Assembly (NCBI GenBank): GCA_947484275.1
Contig: CANKOY010000026.1
Location: 1-48,129 of the forward strand
Direction: 5' to 3'
Source of the DNA: Planctomycetota bacterium
GTDB taxonomy: Bacteria > Planctomycetota > UBA1135 > GCA-002686595
Length of the DNA: 48,129 nt
Shown: positions 1-8,621 of the stretch, piece after piece
Position numbering within the stretch: the stretch's first letter is position 1
Layout of the letters: each line of letters begins with the position of its first letter
Made by a program: the position numbers and the translations under genes
The notes under the pieces: generated by a model
What the model was told of the DNA's origin: nothing
Database searches by the model: none
Seen by the model: only the letters and a program-made list of their open reading frames with translations

Positions 1-1265
1 AGCAACTGCGCGCCCTTGACGTCGCCCCGATCGGAAGTGAAGTACACACGCCGCGCGCGCGAATCGACGCGCTCGACCTTGTCGGCTTCATATTCCCCGC
101 GCGTGAGTTGCCGGATCAACTTGCCGTCGCGGCCGTACAGGTAGAGATGCTTGTAACCGTCGCGCTCAGACGTGATCACGAATTCACCGCCGCCGTCGAG
201 CCAGAACGGTCCGTTGCTCGGCATGCTCCAGGCAGGACTGCGGTCGCGGTACAGGCGGCGCCACTCGCCGCTCGCGGGATCGCAGGCCAGCAAGTCGAGC
301 CAGGTCTGCAGTCGATCCTGGAGTTGCGCGAACACCTCGCTCGAGTCCGGAGACCAGGACACGCGCACGATCAGCGCATCCGCCGGGTAGCCCGAGAGAT
401 CGGCGAACTTGGACGCGCCAGAGGCCAGATCGACGACCGCCAGTCGCGCCAGTGGGTTCGGATCGCCGACCTTGGGATAGCGCCAGACTTCGAGCTTGGG
501 ATGGACTTCACGCGTGTCAGCAATCGTGTACTCGGGCACCAAGGTCTGATCGAGCGTCAGGTACGCGATCTGCCTGGAATCCGGCGACCACCAATGGCCC
601 TGAAAGTTGCCGCGGCCGTAGACCTCCTCCTGGTAAACCCAGTCGAGTCGCCCGAACAGATGATTATCATCGCCGTCGTGGGTCAGCTGCCGCGGCGCAC
701 CTTCGTCGGTGGAGACGACGTGCAGGTTGGAAGCGCTCACGAAGGACACGAAACGTCCGTCCGGGGAAAATACTTCGCCCACTTCGTCCGCGGCGTCCTG
801 CGTCAAACGCACGGCCTTGCCGGAGTCGAAGTGATAGACGAACAGGTCCGCCGCGGCGTTGAACAGCGCGCGTTTGCCGTCCGTTGAGAGCTCGAAGCTC
901 GTTTGGCGTGACAAAGCCGCGGCCAGTTCCGCATCCATGCCCGGTAGGCCGGCCAAGGCCGACTCCATGGCCGCGGCATCGTGGAAGTTGCGTGTCACGC
1001 CGCTCTCGGCGTTGACGACGATCAGGCGCGACGTATCCGCGCTGCCCTCGGTGGCCAGATACTCCCCAGGGCCCACTGCCCATCCACCGAAGGTCGCCGG
1101 TGAGAGCAGCGATTTGCTGTTCAGCTCGAACACGCGCTCGAGAGTCATGGTCGGCGCCGGCGCGCCGTCCCGGCCCGGGCTCGAGAACCTGGCCTCGCCG
1201 GTGGGATGTGAGTGGCAGGCGAGGCCCGCAGCTATCAACGCGGCAGGACAGAGATGTCGCTTCAT
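1..1265 (-). CDS. Dipeptidyl-peptidase-IV-like S9 family peptidase, N-terminal part (cut by window edge)
   Basis: The first 421 codons of a secreted serine peptidase; the gene runs off the left edge. The visible part is the DPP4-type beta-propeller, with repeated blades such as FELSTDGKRALF, EVFSPDGRFVSF and HWWSPDSRQIAYL. The stretch WVYQEEVYGRG (about residues 209-219) matches the double-Glu motif (E213-E214) that in the S9B family binds the substrate's free N-terminus. The family removes N-terminal dipeptides, usually X-Pro. The catalytic Ser/Asp/His domain should lie outside the window, so activity cannot be judged. The N-terminus (MKRHLCPAALIAAGLAC) looks like a signal peptide, possibly of a lipoprotein, although the lipobox is imperfect. 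The start is the first ATG before this hydrophobic stretch; no clear ribosome binding site is visible. It is divergent from the small gene at 1407. Confidence 0.9.
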   Translation of the reverse strand, partial: MKRHLCPAALIAAGLACHSHPTGEARFSSPGRDGAPAPTMTLERVFELNSKSLLSPATFGGWAVGPGEYLATEGSADTSRLIVVNAESGVTRNFHDAAAMESALAGLPGMDAELAAALSRQTSFELSTDGKRALFNAAADLFVYHFDSGKAVRLTQDAADEVGEVFSPDGRFVSFVSASNLHVVSTDEGAPRQLTHDGDDNHLFGRLDWVYQEEVYGRGNFQGHWWSPDSRQIAYLTLDQTLVPEYTIADTREVHPKLEVWRYPKVGDPNPLARLAVVDLASGASKFADLSGYPADALIVRVSWSPDSSEVFAQLQDRLQTWLDLLACDPASGEWRRLYRDRSPAWSMPSNGPFWLDGGGEFVITSERDGYKHLYLYGRDGKLIRQLTRGEYEADKVERVDSRARRVYFTSDRGDVKGAQL

Positions 1266-1406
1266 CACTGAACGGTAGCGAGCCGCGCCAACCGCCTCCA
1301 CCTCCCCCTGCGCGGGCCTCACAGCGCACCAGGCATGGGTTTTGGGTGCCGGACTGGTCAAGGCTTCGGGCGCGTGCTAGCCTCTGCCCTGGATGCGGAA
1401 AGCCTG

Positions 1407-1658
1407 ATGGAGTCATTCGAGAAGCGGAAACGCGAGCGCAAGAAGCAGCAGATTCGCAAGGAGAAGGCTGCGCGCAAGCTCCAGGGCACAGAGCCCGGGG
1501 CCCCGAGCCAAGAGGACTATTTCGCCGACCCGAGCGCCCAAGCAGAGCTTGGCGAGGGCGAGGACGATGACCTCGACGCCCTTGATTCCACTAACTCCCC
1601 GGATCCTACGATTGCTGATTTGCCGCCGACCAAAGAGGGTGCGGGCGGCGCCACCTGA
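1407..1658 (+). CDS. Small charged conserved-type protein of unknown function
   Basis: An 83-residue protein with a strongly basic, helical N-terminus (MESFEKRKRERKKQQIRKEK) and an acidic C-terminal half (GEGEDDDLDALDS). The ATG at 1407 is preferred to the in-frame ATG at 1335 because the GCGGAAAGC stretch just upstream can serve as a ribosome binding site and because the upstream residues look non-coding. Proteins of this layout, a Lys/Arg-rich coiled helix followed by an acidic tail, recur as short hypotheticals in many bacteria (from memory, not searched). The basic helix could bind RNA or ribosomes; this is only an inference, suggested by the RNA helicase 126 bp downstream on the same strand. 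No catalytic motif is visible. Confidence 0.7.
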   Translation: MESFEKRKRERKKQQIRKEKAARKLQGTEPGAPSQEDYFADPSAQAELGEGEDDDLDALDSTNSPDPTIADLPPTKEGAGGAT

Positions 1659-1784
1659 ACCCGCTCCCCCATTCGAATGGGGATCGAGCACGACCCGGCG
1701 CAAGGGCGCCGCGCGGTCCTTACCTGCGCTCATTGGAGCGCGCTCTATGCCTCCGCCGCAGATATTGATTGCGGCACCCAATCC

Positions 1785-3248
1785 ATGACTTCTTTCGCCA
1801 CTTTGGGCCTCATCGCACCGCTCGTTTCAGCCGTGCGCGACGCTGGTTACAGCACGCCCACCCCGATTCAATCCCAGTCCATTCCAGAGCTCCTCGAGGG
1901 CCGCGACCTGCTCGGTTGCGCCCGCACCGGCACTGGGAAAACGGCCGCCTTTGCCCTCCCCATCCTGCAGCGATTGAACGCAAACCCCTACCGCGGGTCC
2001 CCGCGTCCGGTGCGCGCCTTGGTGCTGGTTCCCACGCGCGAACTGGCCGCGCAGGTCTGCGAGAGCTTCCGCCGCTACGGCTCCGAGCTCCAATTGGTCA
2101 GCGCCGTGATCTACGGCGGCGTGGGCCAGGGACCACAGGTCAGCGCCCTGCGCCGCGGCGTGGACATCCTGGTGGCGACACCCGGTCGACTCGTGGACTT
2201 GATGGGCCAGGGACACCTGCGGCTCGACAAGGTCGAGATCCTCGTGCTCGACGAAGCGGACCACATGCTCGACCTGGGCTTCATTCCCGACGTTCGCAAA
2301 GTGCTCGCGGTAGTTCCCCGCAAGCGCCAGACATTGTTCTTCTCGGCCACCATGCCGCCGCCGATTGCGAAGTTGGCTTCGACAATTCTCTCCCAGCCGG
2401 TGCAGGTCATCGTAACGCCCGTGGCTTCCACCACCGAGCTGACCGAGCAAAGCGTGCGCCTGGTGGACAAGGCCGCCAAGGCGCGCGTGCTCGCCGAGAT
2501 CTTGGGTGACAAGAGCGTCGAATCAGCACTGGTCTTCACGCGCACCAAGCGCGGCGCTGACCGCGTCGCGCGCCGCTTGGGCCAGGATGGAATTCCGGCC
2601 GAGGCCATTCACGGAAACAAGTCACAGAACAACCGCGAGCGCACGCTCGAGGCCTTTCGCGCCCGCCGCATTCGCGTCCTGGTGGCCACGGACATCGCAG
2701 CGCGCGGCATCGATGTGGATGGCATCACGCATGTCGTCAACTACGAATTGCCCAACGTTCCCGAGAGCTATGTGCACCGCATCGGCCGCACGGGTCGCGC
2801 AGGCGCCACGGGGATTGCGATTTCGCTTTGCGACGCGGAGGAGCGCCCGCTGCTGCGCGATATCGAGAAACTCCTGAAGCGCGAATTGCCCAAGTCTGGC
2901 TCGGTTGGATCCTCACACCAACGCCCGGAGCAGCCTGAACGGCCCGCGCGCCCCTTGCGTCCGGAGCGCAAACCTTTCAACCCGAGGAGCGGCCAAGGCC
3001 GATCCACGCGCAGTTCGGCCTCCCGCGCACCGACCACTTCCCATCGCGCCCCCCAGGGAAATCGAGCCCCTGCCCCGACCAACGAACGCTTCGCTGAGGG
3101 CGTTCACGATCAAGGGGCATCGCATTCGGACCGGCCCGCTGGGCGCCCGGCCGCAGCCAGCCAAGGAACACGGCCGCCCCACAAGCCGAACGCCAACAGC
3201 CATTCCACACGGCGCCCGGCGCACAAGCCTGGCGGAAACCGTCGGTAG
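1785..3248 (+). CDS. DEAD-box ATP-dependent RNA helicase, RhlE type
   Basis: A 487-residue DEAD-box helicase that unwinds short RNA duplexes with ATP, acting in ribosome assembly, mRNA turnover or cold adaptation. All core motifs are seen: Q motif [11 protein letters not shown] (about 24-34), Walker A ARTGTGKT (46-53), PTRELA, GG, TPGR, DEAD (156-159), SAT (187-189), [10 protein letters not shown], and [10 protein letters not shown]. After about residue 380 comes a roughly 100-residue low-complexity tail rich in Arg, Pro, Gly and Ser, as in RhlE-type proteins, where it binds RNA. The ATG at 1785 is chosen over 1677 because the Q-motif region begins there (MTSFATLGL). The tail is longer than in many homologs. 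The paralog (RhlE, CsdA, DbpA) is not decided by the sequence, but no DbpA-type RNA-binding domain is apparent. Confidence 0.95.
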   Translation: MTSFATLGLIAPLVSAVRDAGYSTPTPIQSQSIPELLEGRDLLGCARTGTGKTAAFALPILQRLNANPYRGSPRPVRALVLVPTRELAAQVCESFRRYGSELQLVSAVIYGGVGQGPQVSALRRGVDILVATPGRLVDLMGQGHLRLDKVEILVLDEADHMLDLGFIPDVRKVLAVVPRKRQTLFFSATMPPPIAKLASTILSQPVQVIVTPVASTTELTEQSVRLVDKAAKARVLAEILGDKSVESALVFTRTKRGADRVARRLGQDGIPAEAIHGNKSQNNRERTLEAFRARRIRVLVATDIAARGIDVDGITHVVNYELPNVPESYVHRIGRTGRAGATGIAISLCDAEERPLLRDIEKLLKRELPKSGSVGSSHQRPEQPERPARPLRPERKPFNPRSGQGRSTRSSASRAPTTSHRAPQGNRAPAPTNERFAEGVHDQGASHSDRPAGRPAAASQGTRPPHKPNANSHSTRRPAHKPGGNRR

Positions 3249-3439
3249 TGTTTCACGCTTCTCATGGATGCGCGCGTCCCGCGCGCGCGCCATGGCGACT
3301 ATCGCGATCGTCATCGAACAATCGCAAGCCTGCTAAACGCCACACTTGAACAGGGTTATTGGATTAACCCGGTCGACGTGCACAGGCGGCGCCAAGGCGC
3401 GACTTGCATCTCGATCATCCAGGGCGCCATAATCCCCCT

Positions 3440-3850
3440 ATGGCAAACAACATTCATCAACAGGTAGAAGCCCGCGTCCAAGCTTTCGTTTCTGAATTGA
3501 GCGAACTTGTCCGCGCGGCGGCACTTGAGGCCGTTTCTGATGCACTAGGAGGAACGGCTCCCGCTGGAGCCCGGCGCGGTCGCCCGAAGGGTGCGAAAGG
3601 CAAGTCCACGACCGCCGTGGCCGCGAAGCCCCACGGAAAGCGCGGCAAGCGCACGAGTGAGCAGGTCGATCAAATGGCCGCGCAGATTTACGAGCACGTG
3701 AAGAAGCATCCTGGCGCAAGCGTCGAGCTCATGGCAAAGGCCTTCAAGCACCCCTCGAAAGTCCTGACGCTCCCGATCGCGAAGCTCATGGCATCGAAGA
3801 AGCTGAAGACCACGGGTCAGAAGCGTGGAACGAAGTACTTCGTGAAGTGA
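3440..3850 (+). CDS. AT-hook / winged-helix-like DNA-binding protein
   Basis: A 136-residue basic protein. Residues 1-40 form an amphipathic helix (QVEARVQAFVSELSELV), probably for oligomerisation. Residues 45-51 (RRGRPKG) are an AT-hook-like core that in other proteins binds the minor groove. A Lys/Ala-rich linker follows. Residues 72-136 look like a small winged-helix domain ending in GQKRGTKYF, a tail I recall from many myxobacterial and planctomycete hypotheticals. The start is the ATG at 3440, rather than 3404, because MANNIHQQ begins the helical domain. A chromatin or regulatory role is inferred; targets are unknown. It follows the helicase by about 190 bp and is closed by a hairpin at 3925. 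Confidence 0.8.
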   Translation: MANNIHQQVEARVQAFVSELSELVRAAALEAVSDALGGTAPAGARRGRPKGAKGKSTTAVAAKPHGKRGKRTSEQVDQMAAQIYEHVKKHPGASVELMAKAFKHPSKVLTLPIAKLMASKKLKTTGQKRGTKYFVK

Positions 3851-3924
3851 TCTAGCGGCGCCCCGAGGTTGAGCGACCCAATCCGCTCGACCGACCTGGC
3901 CCGCAGATTTGGCCAACCGAATGC

Positions 3925-3960
3925 AGAGCGCGCGACCGCTTCCCAGGGGTCGCGCGCTCT
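3925..3960. terminator. Strong hairpin between convergent genes (probable bidirectional terminator)
   Basis: A perfect 13-bp stem (3925-3937 with 3948-3960; arm AGAGCGCGCGACC) encloses a 10-nt loop. It lies between the stop of the DNA-binding protein (3850) and the stop of the convergent Mur-ligase gene (3986). There is no proper T-run on either side, so intrinsic termination is inferred from position and stem strength. Confidence 0.7.
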
Positions 3961-3985
3961 GTTGCACTCAGAGGCTGCCCAACCG

Positions 3986-5710
3986 CTAATCGGGAAGCGG
4001 CGCGCCCGGAATCCACTTGGCGCGCTTGAGACGATCAAGCCAGCTCAACACCTCTTCACGCTGCGCGTGCAGCAGCAGCAACAGCAGGTCGCCGTCGCGG
4101 GCCCAGGCCAATGAGCGGCGCACAGCGTCAAGCTCGTTGTCGGCGAACTCGACATTCGCCGCCGGAAACCCGCAGAGTTCGAGCTCTCCGGCGATCATCC
4201 CCACGACGACGCCGGGCTCCCGTCCGCGCAGGTGCTCAGGCATCTCCTTGATTACGATCCGATCCGGACGGGCCTCAGCGCTCAGGCGGGCAAGTTCGCG
4301 GATCGAGTGATCATCCCGATCTCCTGCCTGCCCCAGAATCACGAGCGTGCGGCGGGCCGACAGGGCCGCGGACATCTCGAACAGGGCGCGCATGCCATGG
4401 GGATTGTGGGCAAAGTCGCACAGAGCGATCAGGCCGCCCAATTCGAAGCGATTCAAGCGCCCCGGGTTGGCCTTCGGATCGCTGGAAAAGCCACGCAGGC
4501 CGGCGCGGATCGCGCCTGCTCCCAAGCCGAGCGCGAAGGCCACGCAGATCGCGCCCAGAGCATTGGACACGTTGTGTCCCGCGGCGCCGTTCATGAGAAA
4601 TTGCGCCTCATCCACGGTGAGAATCCGCTCGCGACTTGCGCCCCGGGCGTACCACAGGCCGCCGTCTTCCAGGAATGCCGCAGCGCCGCCGCTTTGAAGG
4701 TGCGCGAGAACTTGGCGCTGCCCCGGGTCGCGGGTGAAATAAGCTACGTTCCGTGTGCTCAGGGCCATACCGCGGCGCAGGAGCTCGGAATCGTCGGCGT
4801 TGAGCACCAGCACGCCAGCCTGCTCCACGGCGCGCGCGACGACGAACTTAACGTCCCCCAGTGCTGCCAGGTCGTGAACCCCCCATTCACCGAGGTGGTC
4901 CTCGGCAAGATTGGTGATCAGGGCGACGCTCGCACGCCTCACCCCCAGGCCGCGCCGTGACAGTCCGCCGCGGGCGCACTCGAGCAAACCGATGTCCACG
5001 CGCGCGTCGCGCAGGACCATGCGCGCGCCTGAGGAACCGGAGAAGTCGCCCTGCTCCAGGATCTCGTCGCCGACCCTAACCCAATCGGTGGTGGACATCC
5101 CAGCCACGAGCCCGGCCTCGGCGACGATCGCCGCCAAGAGGCGCACGCTGGTGGATTTTCCGTTGGTCCCCGTGACCAGGGCCACCGGAATGTCGTGAAC
5201 GCTCGCCCACGAGACCATGTCCGGGGACGGGAGCTTCGAGTTTGAGTAGCTCTGCGATCCGCGCCCCATCCCGATAGACGTGCGCTCGTCGTCGGAGAAG
5301 GAACTGACGCCATGAGCAGCGGCTGCGTCGAGCAATTCCACCAGCCCCTTCCTGCGACCTCGCTCGCGTTCGAACTCGCGCTTGAATTCCGGAAGCGCCG
5401 CAGCGAGCTCCCGCGGCGTCGAGCCCTCGAGTTCCGCCGCCGCGTGGGCGCAGGCCCACTCGTTGACTTCGGTCGCGGTGAACAGCCCGTCCATGGGCGA
5501 GCCAAGGGCCAGGGAAAGGCCGCCTTGGATTGGGCGCGTAGCCAAAGCTATCTCCCAGGACAGTGCGGTCTGGGCCTCGCCGGCGGCGCGCTTCCACGCC
5601 GCGATGAACGCCTCGGTTGCGGCGGATTCCAGGGTGACATCGAGCACCGCCCCCGGGCGATCCCAGATCACGTTCAAACCGGGCACCCGTCGGGAGTCGC
5701 GGACCTCCAT
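3986..5710 (-). CDS. CphA-like Mur ligase family protein without an ATP-grasp domain
   Basis: A 574-residue paralog of the C-terminal half of cyanophycin synthetase. The Mur-ligase P-loop is GTNGKST (181-187), followed by ARMVLRDARVDIGLLECARGG, which closely parallels ARMVLRDPSVDVAVLETARGG in CphA next door, and by a conserved HNPHG (CphA has HNPAA). Residues 1-90 (from RRVPGLNVIWDRPG) resemble the N-terminal domain of CphA, so the layout is that of CphA with the ATP-grasp domain (CphA about 215-475) missing. The family forms amide bonds with ATP; in CphA this module adds Arg to the Asp side chain. The substrate here is unknown. The ATG at 5710 is chosen over the GTG at 5752 because AAGGCG precedes it and the conserved region starts at MEVRDSRR. 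It is the last gene of the run, 128 bp after cphA. Confidence 0.88.
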   Translation of the reverse strand: MEVRDSRRVPGLNVIWDRPGAVLDVTLESAATEAFIAAWKRAAGEAQTALSWEIALATRPIQGGLSLALGSPMDGLFTATEVNEWACAHAAAELEGSTPRELAAALPEFKREFERERGRRKGLVELLDAAAAHGVSSFSDDERTSIGMGRGSQSYSNSKLPSPDMVSWASVHDIPVALVTGTNGKSTSVRLLAAIVAEAGLVAGMSTTDWVRVGDEILEQGDFSGSSGARMVLRDARVDIGLLECARGGLSRRGLGVRRASVALITNLAEDHLGEWGVHDLAALGDVKFVVARAVEQAGVLVLNADDSELLRRGMALSTRNVAYFTRDPGQRQVLAHLQSGGAAAFLEDGGLWYARGASRERILTVDEAQFLMNGAAGHNVSNALGAICVAFALGLGAGAIRAGLRGFSSDPKANPGRLNRFELGGLIALCDFAHNPHGMRALFEMSAALSARRTLVILGQAGDRDDHSIRELARLSAEARPDRIVIKEMPEHLRGREPGVVVGMIAGELELCGFPAANVEFADNELDAVRRSLAWARDGDLLLLLLHAQREEVLSWLDRLKRAKWIPGAPLPD

Positions 5711-5811
5711 CGCCTTAGCGGTCCGTGGCGGCAGATCCCTGGCGCGCCACACCTCGCACCGGAGCAGCAGGCAGCGCGACGACGCGACGCAGCAGAACGA
5801 ATTGCCGTTGG

Positions 5812-5836
5812 AGAGACTCTTTCAACGCGCTGCTCG
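5812..5836 (-). repeat. Relic end of the CTAG-associated inverted-repeat element, just after cphA
   Basis: Read on the minus strand, AGCAGCGCGTTGAAAGAGTC starts four bases after the cphA stop codon. Over 25 positions it matches the right end of the element at 16957-17131 at 21. Only one end is visible. It can pair with the nearby CAACGGC to form a small hairpin (GCGTTG...CAACGGC) in the 128-bp gap between cphA and the Mur-ligase gene, where it could act on transcript stability or partial termination. Confidence 0.5.
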
Positions 5837-5838
5837 GT

Positions 5839-8619
5839 TCAGTCGTCCACTTCGCGGGCCAGGCGCACACCGCGCTCGTCGCGCAACAGCGCGTCGCCGC
5901 CGTAGGTCACCTGGGGAATTTCACTCAATTCGATTCGCACGGGCGCCGGTACCTCTTGGCGCGATTCGCCCAGGTCCGGCCGGAAATTCGTGATCTGACG
6001 CCAAGTGCGTTTGATCGAGTCGCCGAAAATCAGCACGAGATCCCGCGGCCGCGCCATCTTCAGGATCGCGTTAACCGCCTCCTGCTCATCGGGGATGACC
6101 GTGATCTGGCTGGCGGGCACGCCGTGCGCGCCCAGGGTCTTCGCCAGCATGTTCGGCACTTCCTCGCTGCCGCGCCCGCGCAACCCGTCGTCGCGGCGGC
6201 AAATCGTGTGGTCGAAGTGCCCGGCGCTGATGCGCGCGATTTCCTGGATGTCCTCGTCGCGTCGATCGCCCGGCGCCGCGAGCACGAGCAACTTGCGTCC
6301 TTTGGGTTCCAGACGTTCCACGAGCTTCACCATCGCTTCCACGGCAGCCGGGTTGTGGCCGTAATCGAGGATCACCTTGAACGGGTGCTCGTCGAAGATG
6401 TTCATGCGACCCGGCGCCTGGAAAAACGTCGTGTCGAAGGTGCGCAGGCCGTGGCGGATGTCCTCGAGCTTGACGTGCATGGAAAACGCCATCGCCGCGG
6501 CGAACATCGCATTCTGCACGTTGTGCAGTGCGCGGCCGTCAAGGGTCGCGGGAATCAGGTGCGTCCACAGCAGCGGAATGTGCGAGCCGTGATCGTAGAT
6601 CGTGATCATGTGGCCGTTGATGCCCTGCTCGAGCACCACAGCGCGTCCGCCAGCAACGATGTGTTCCTTCACCAAGGCGTTGCCAGAATTCATGGTCACG
6701 TAGCACAGGTGCTTGGCCTTGGTGTAGTCGGCCATGCGCAGGCAGCGCTCGTCATCGGCATTGAGCACCGCCGTGTCCTTGGCGACTTCGACGACAATGC
6801 GCTTGATCTCCGCCAGTTCATCGAGTGTTGAAACGCCGCGCAGGCCCAGATGGTCTGACTGCACGTTGAGCACGGCGCCGACGTTGCATTTGCGATAGCC
6901 CATTCCGCTGCGCAACAGTCCGCCGCGGGCGGTCTCCAGCACGGCCACGTCAACTGAGGGATCGCGCAGCACCATGCGCGCGCTGGTGGGGCCGGTCATG
7001 TCGCCCTCGACGGTCAAATGCCCGTCGATGTAAACGCCGTCTGTGGTCGCAAGCCCCACGTGGTGGCCGGCCAGCTTGAAGATGTGCGCGAGCATGCGCG
7101 TCGTCGTGGTCTTACCGTTGGTGCCGGTGATCGCAGCGATCGGGATGCGCGACGGTGCGCCCGGTGCGAACAGCATGTCCATCACTGGCCCGGCCACGTC
7201 GCGCGCCTTGCCTTCGCTCGGGGCCACGTGCATGCGGAATCCAGGCGCGGCGTTGACTTCGCAGATCGCGCCGCGGGTCGCGCTGTAAGACTCGGAAATG
7301 TCAGTGGAAATGAAGTCGATTCCAGCCACATCGAGTCCGATGGCCCGCGCCGCGCGCACGGCCATTTCGACATTGTCCGGGTGCACCAGGTCGGTGACGT
7401 CAATGGAGGTCCCGCCGGTGGAGAGATTGCCGGTCGCGCGCAGAAAGACGACCTCGCCCGCGGCAGGAACGCTCAAGCGCGTCAAGTTGGCTTTGGCGAG
7501 CATTTTCTCCGCCTGCAGATCGAACTCGAGTCGCGTCAGTACTTTTTCATGTCCGACGCCGCGGCGCGGATCCTGGTTGGTGATTTCCACCAGTTGCTCG
7601 ATGTTGTGCGCGCCGTCTCCGACAACGTGCCCGGGCATGCGCTTGGCCGCGGCGATCAATTCGCCGTTGACCACGAGCAGCCGATGGTCGAAACCTTCAA
7701 TGAACTGTTCGACCACAACTGAGCGGCTGTGTTCGCGGGCGACTCCGAACGCCGCGCGCACATCCGGCCCATTCAGCATGCGAATGGAAACCCCGCGGCC
7801 GTGATTGCCGTCGAGGGGCTTGACGACGACGGGGTAGCGGAGCTTCTCCGCCGCCTCCACGGCCTCGGCTTCTGCGTGCACCACGATCTGGCGCGGCACC
7901 GGCAACCCGAGGTCCGCGAGAATGCGATTGGTCTCTTCCTTGTCTGAGGCGATCTCAACCGCGATGTGTCGCGTCTCGCTGGTGATCGTGGCCTGGATAC
8001 GGCGTTGGTATTTGCCGTGGCCGAGTTGGATCAGACTGTGCTTGTTGAGCCGCAACCAGGGAATGTCGCGGGCCTCCGCAGCGCGCACCAAGGAGGCCGT
8101 GGACGGGCCGAGTGCGCGGCGCTGGGCGTAGCGAATGAACGCGTCGCGCTCAGCGGCGAAATCGAACTCGGCGACGTTTGCATCTGCGGGCTGCAAGTTC
8201 GCTGGCAGCAGCGCGTGCAACAGCCGCAGGGCGAGGTTTGCGGCCTCTAGGCCAACCTCCTGCTGCTCGTATTGGAACACGACGTGGTATTGCCCGACGT
8301 CGCCGGTGGAGCGCGTTTTGCCGAAGGTGATTTGCGCCCCGGCGACGTTTTGCAGCTCGATCGTGACGTGCTCGAGCACATGTCCCAGCCAGGTCCCCTC
8401 GTCTTCGTGCAGCCGCCGCAGGAACCCGCCCGCCTCGCTGTAGGAACAACCGTGTTCTGCGAGCCCCGGTAGCGCGACGAGCAAGGCGCGCTCGAATTCC
8501 GCGCCGAGCCGCGCCGTGGGCCATTCCTCGAGCGGCCCGAGGTCAAGCGTCAGACGGATGACGGGGAAGTGAGCGTAGAGACTCGGCCCGAGGTAGACCG
8601 AGGTCGCAAGGATCTTCAT
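5839..8619 (-). CDS. cphA: Cyanophycin synthetase
   Basis: A 926-residue enzyme that polymerises Asp and Arg into cyanophycin using ATP, without ribosomes. It has three parts: an N-terminal domain (1-160, with SEAGGFLRRL and GHVLEHVTIELQ), an ATP-grasp domain (about 215-475, with YPVVVKPLDGNHGRGVSI and CEVNAAPGF) that extends the Asp backbone, and a Mur-ligase domain (about 490-880) with P-loop GTNGKTT (499-505) and DYGHNPAA that adds Arg to the side chain. The length is slightly above the usual 870-900; the extra is a C-terminal tail (after DLGESRQEVPAP). The cphB stop lies only 2 bases before the ATG, which indicates coupled translation. All the expected core motifs appear intact, so an active CphA1-type synthetase is likely. 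Confidence 0.97.
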   Translation of the reverse strand: MKILATSVYLGPSLYAHFPVIRLTLDLGPLEEWPTARLGAEFERALLVALPGLAEHGCSYSEAGGFLRRLHEDEGTWLGHVLEHVTIELQNVAGAQITFGKTRSTGDVGQYHVVFQYEQQEVGLEAANLALRLLHALLPANLQPADANVAEFDFAAERDAFIRYAQRRALGPSTASLVRAAEARDIPWLRLNKHSLIQLGHGKYQRRIQATITSETRHIAVEIASDKEETNRILADLGLPVPRQIVVHAEAEAVEAAEKLRYPVVVKPLDGNHGRGVSIRMLNGPDVRAAFGVAREHSRSVVVEQFIEGFDHRLLVVNGELIAAAKRMPGHVVGDGAHNIEQLVEITNQDPRRGVGHEKVLTRLEFDLQAEKMLAKANLTRLSVPAAGEVVFLRATGNLSTGGTSIDVTDLVHPDNVEMAVRAARAIGLDVAGIDFISTDISESYSATRGAICEVNAAPGFRMHVAPSEGKARDVAGPVMDMLFAPGAPSRIPIAAITGTNGKTTTTRMLAHIFKLAGHHVGLATTDGVYIDGHLTVEGDMTGPTSARMVLRDPSVDVAVLETARGGLLRSGMGYRKCNVGAVLNVQSDHLGLRGVSTLDELAEIKRIVVEVAKDTAVLNADDERCLRMADYTKAKHLCYVTMNSGNALVKEHIVAGGRAVVLEQGINGHMITIYDHGSHIPLLWTHLIPATLDGRALHNVQNAMFAAAMAFSMHVKLEDIRHGLRTFDTTFFQAPGRMNIFDEHPFKVILDYGHNPAAVEAMVKLVERLEPKGRKLLVLAAPGDRRDEDIQEIARISAGHFDHTICRRDDGLRGRGSEEVPNMLAKTLGAHGVPASQITVIPDEQEAVNAILKMARPRDLVLIFGDSIKRTWRQITNFRPDLGESRQEVPAPVRIELSEIPQVTYGGDALLRDERGVRLAREVDD

Positions 8620-8621
8620 GG

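Noticed and set aside
108..1570. Open frames on the plus strand and in other minus frames over the S9 peptidase gene
   Set aside because: They are by-products of high GC; only the minus frame from 1265 gives peptidase propeller motifs and a signal peptide.
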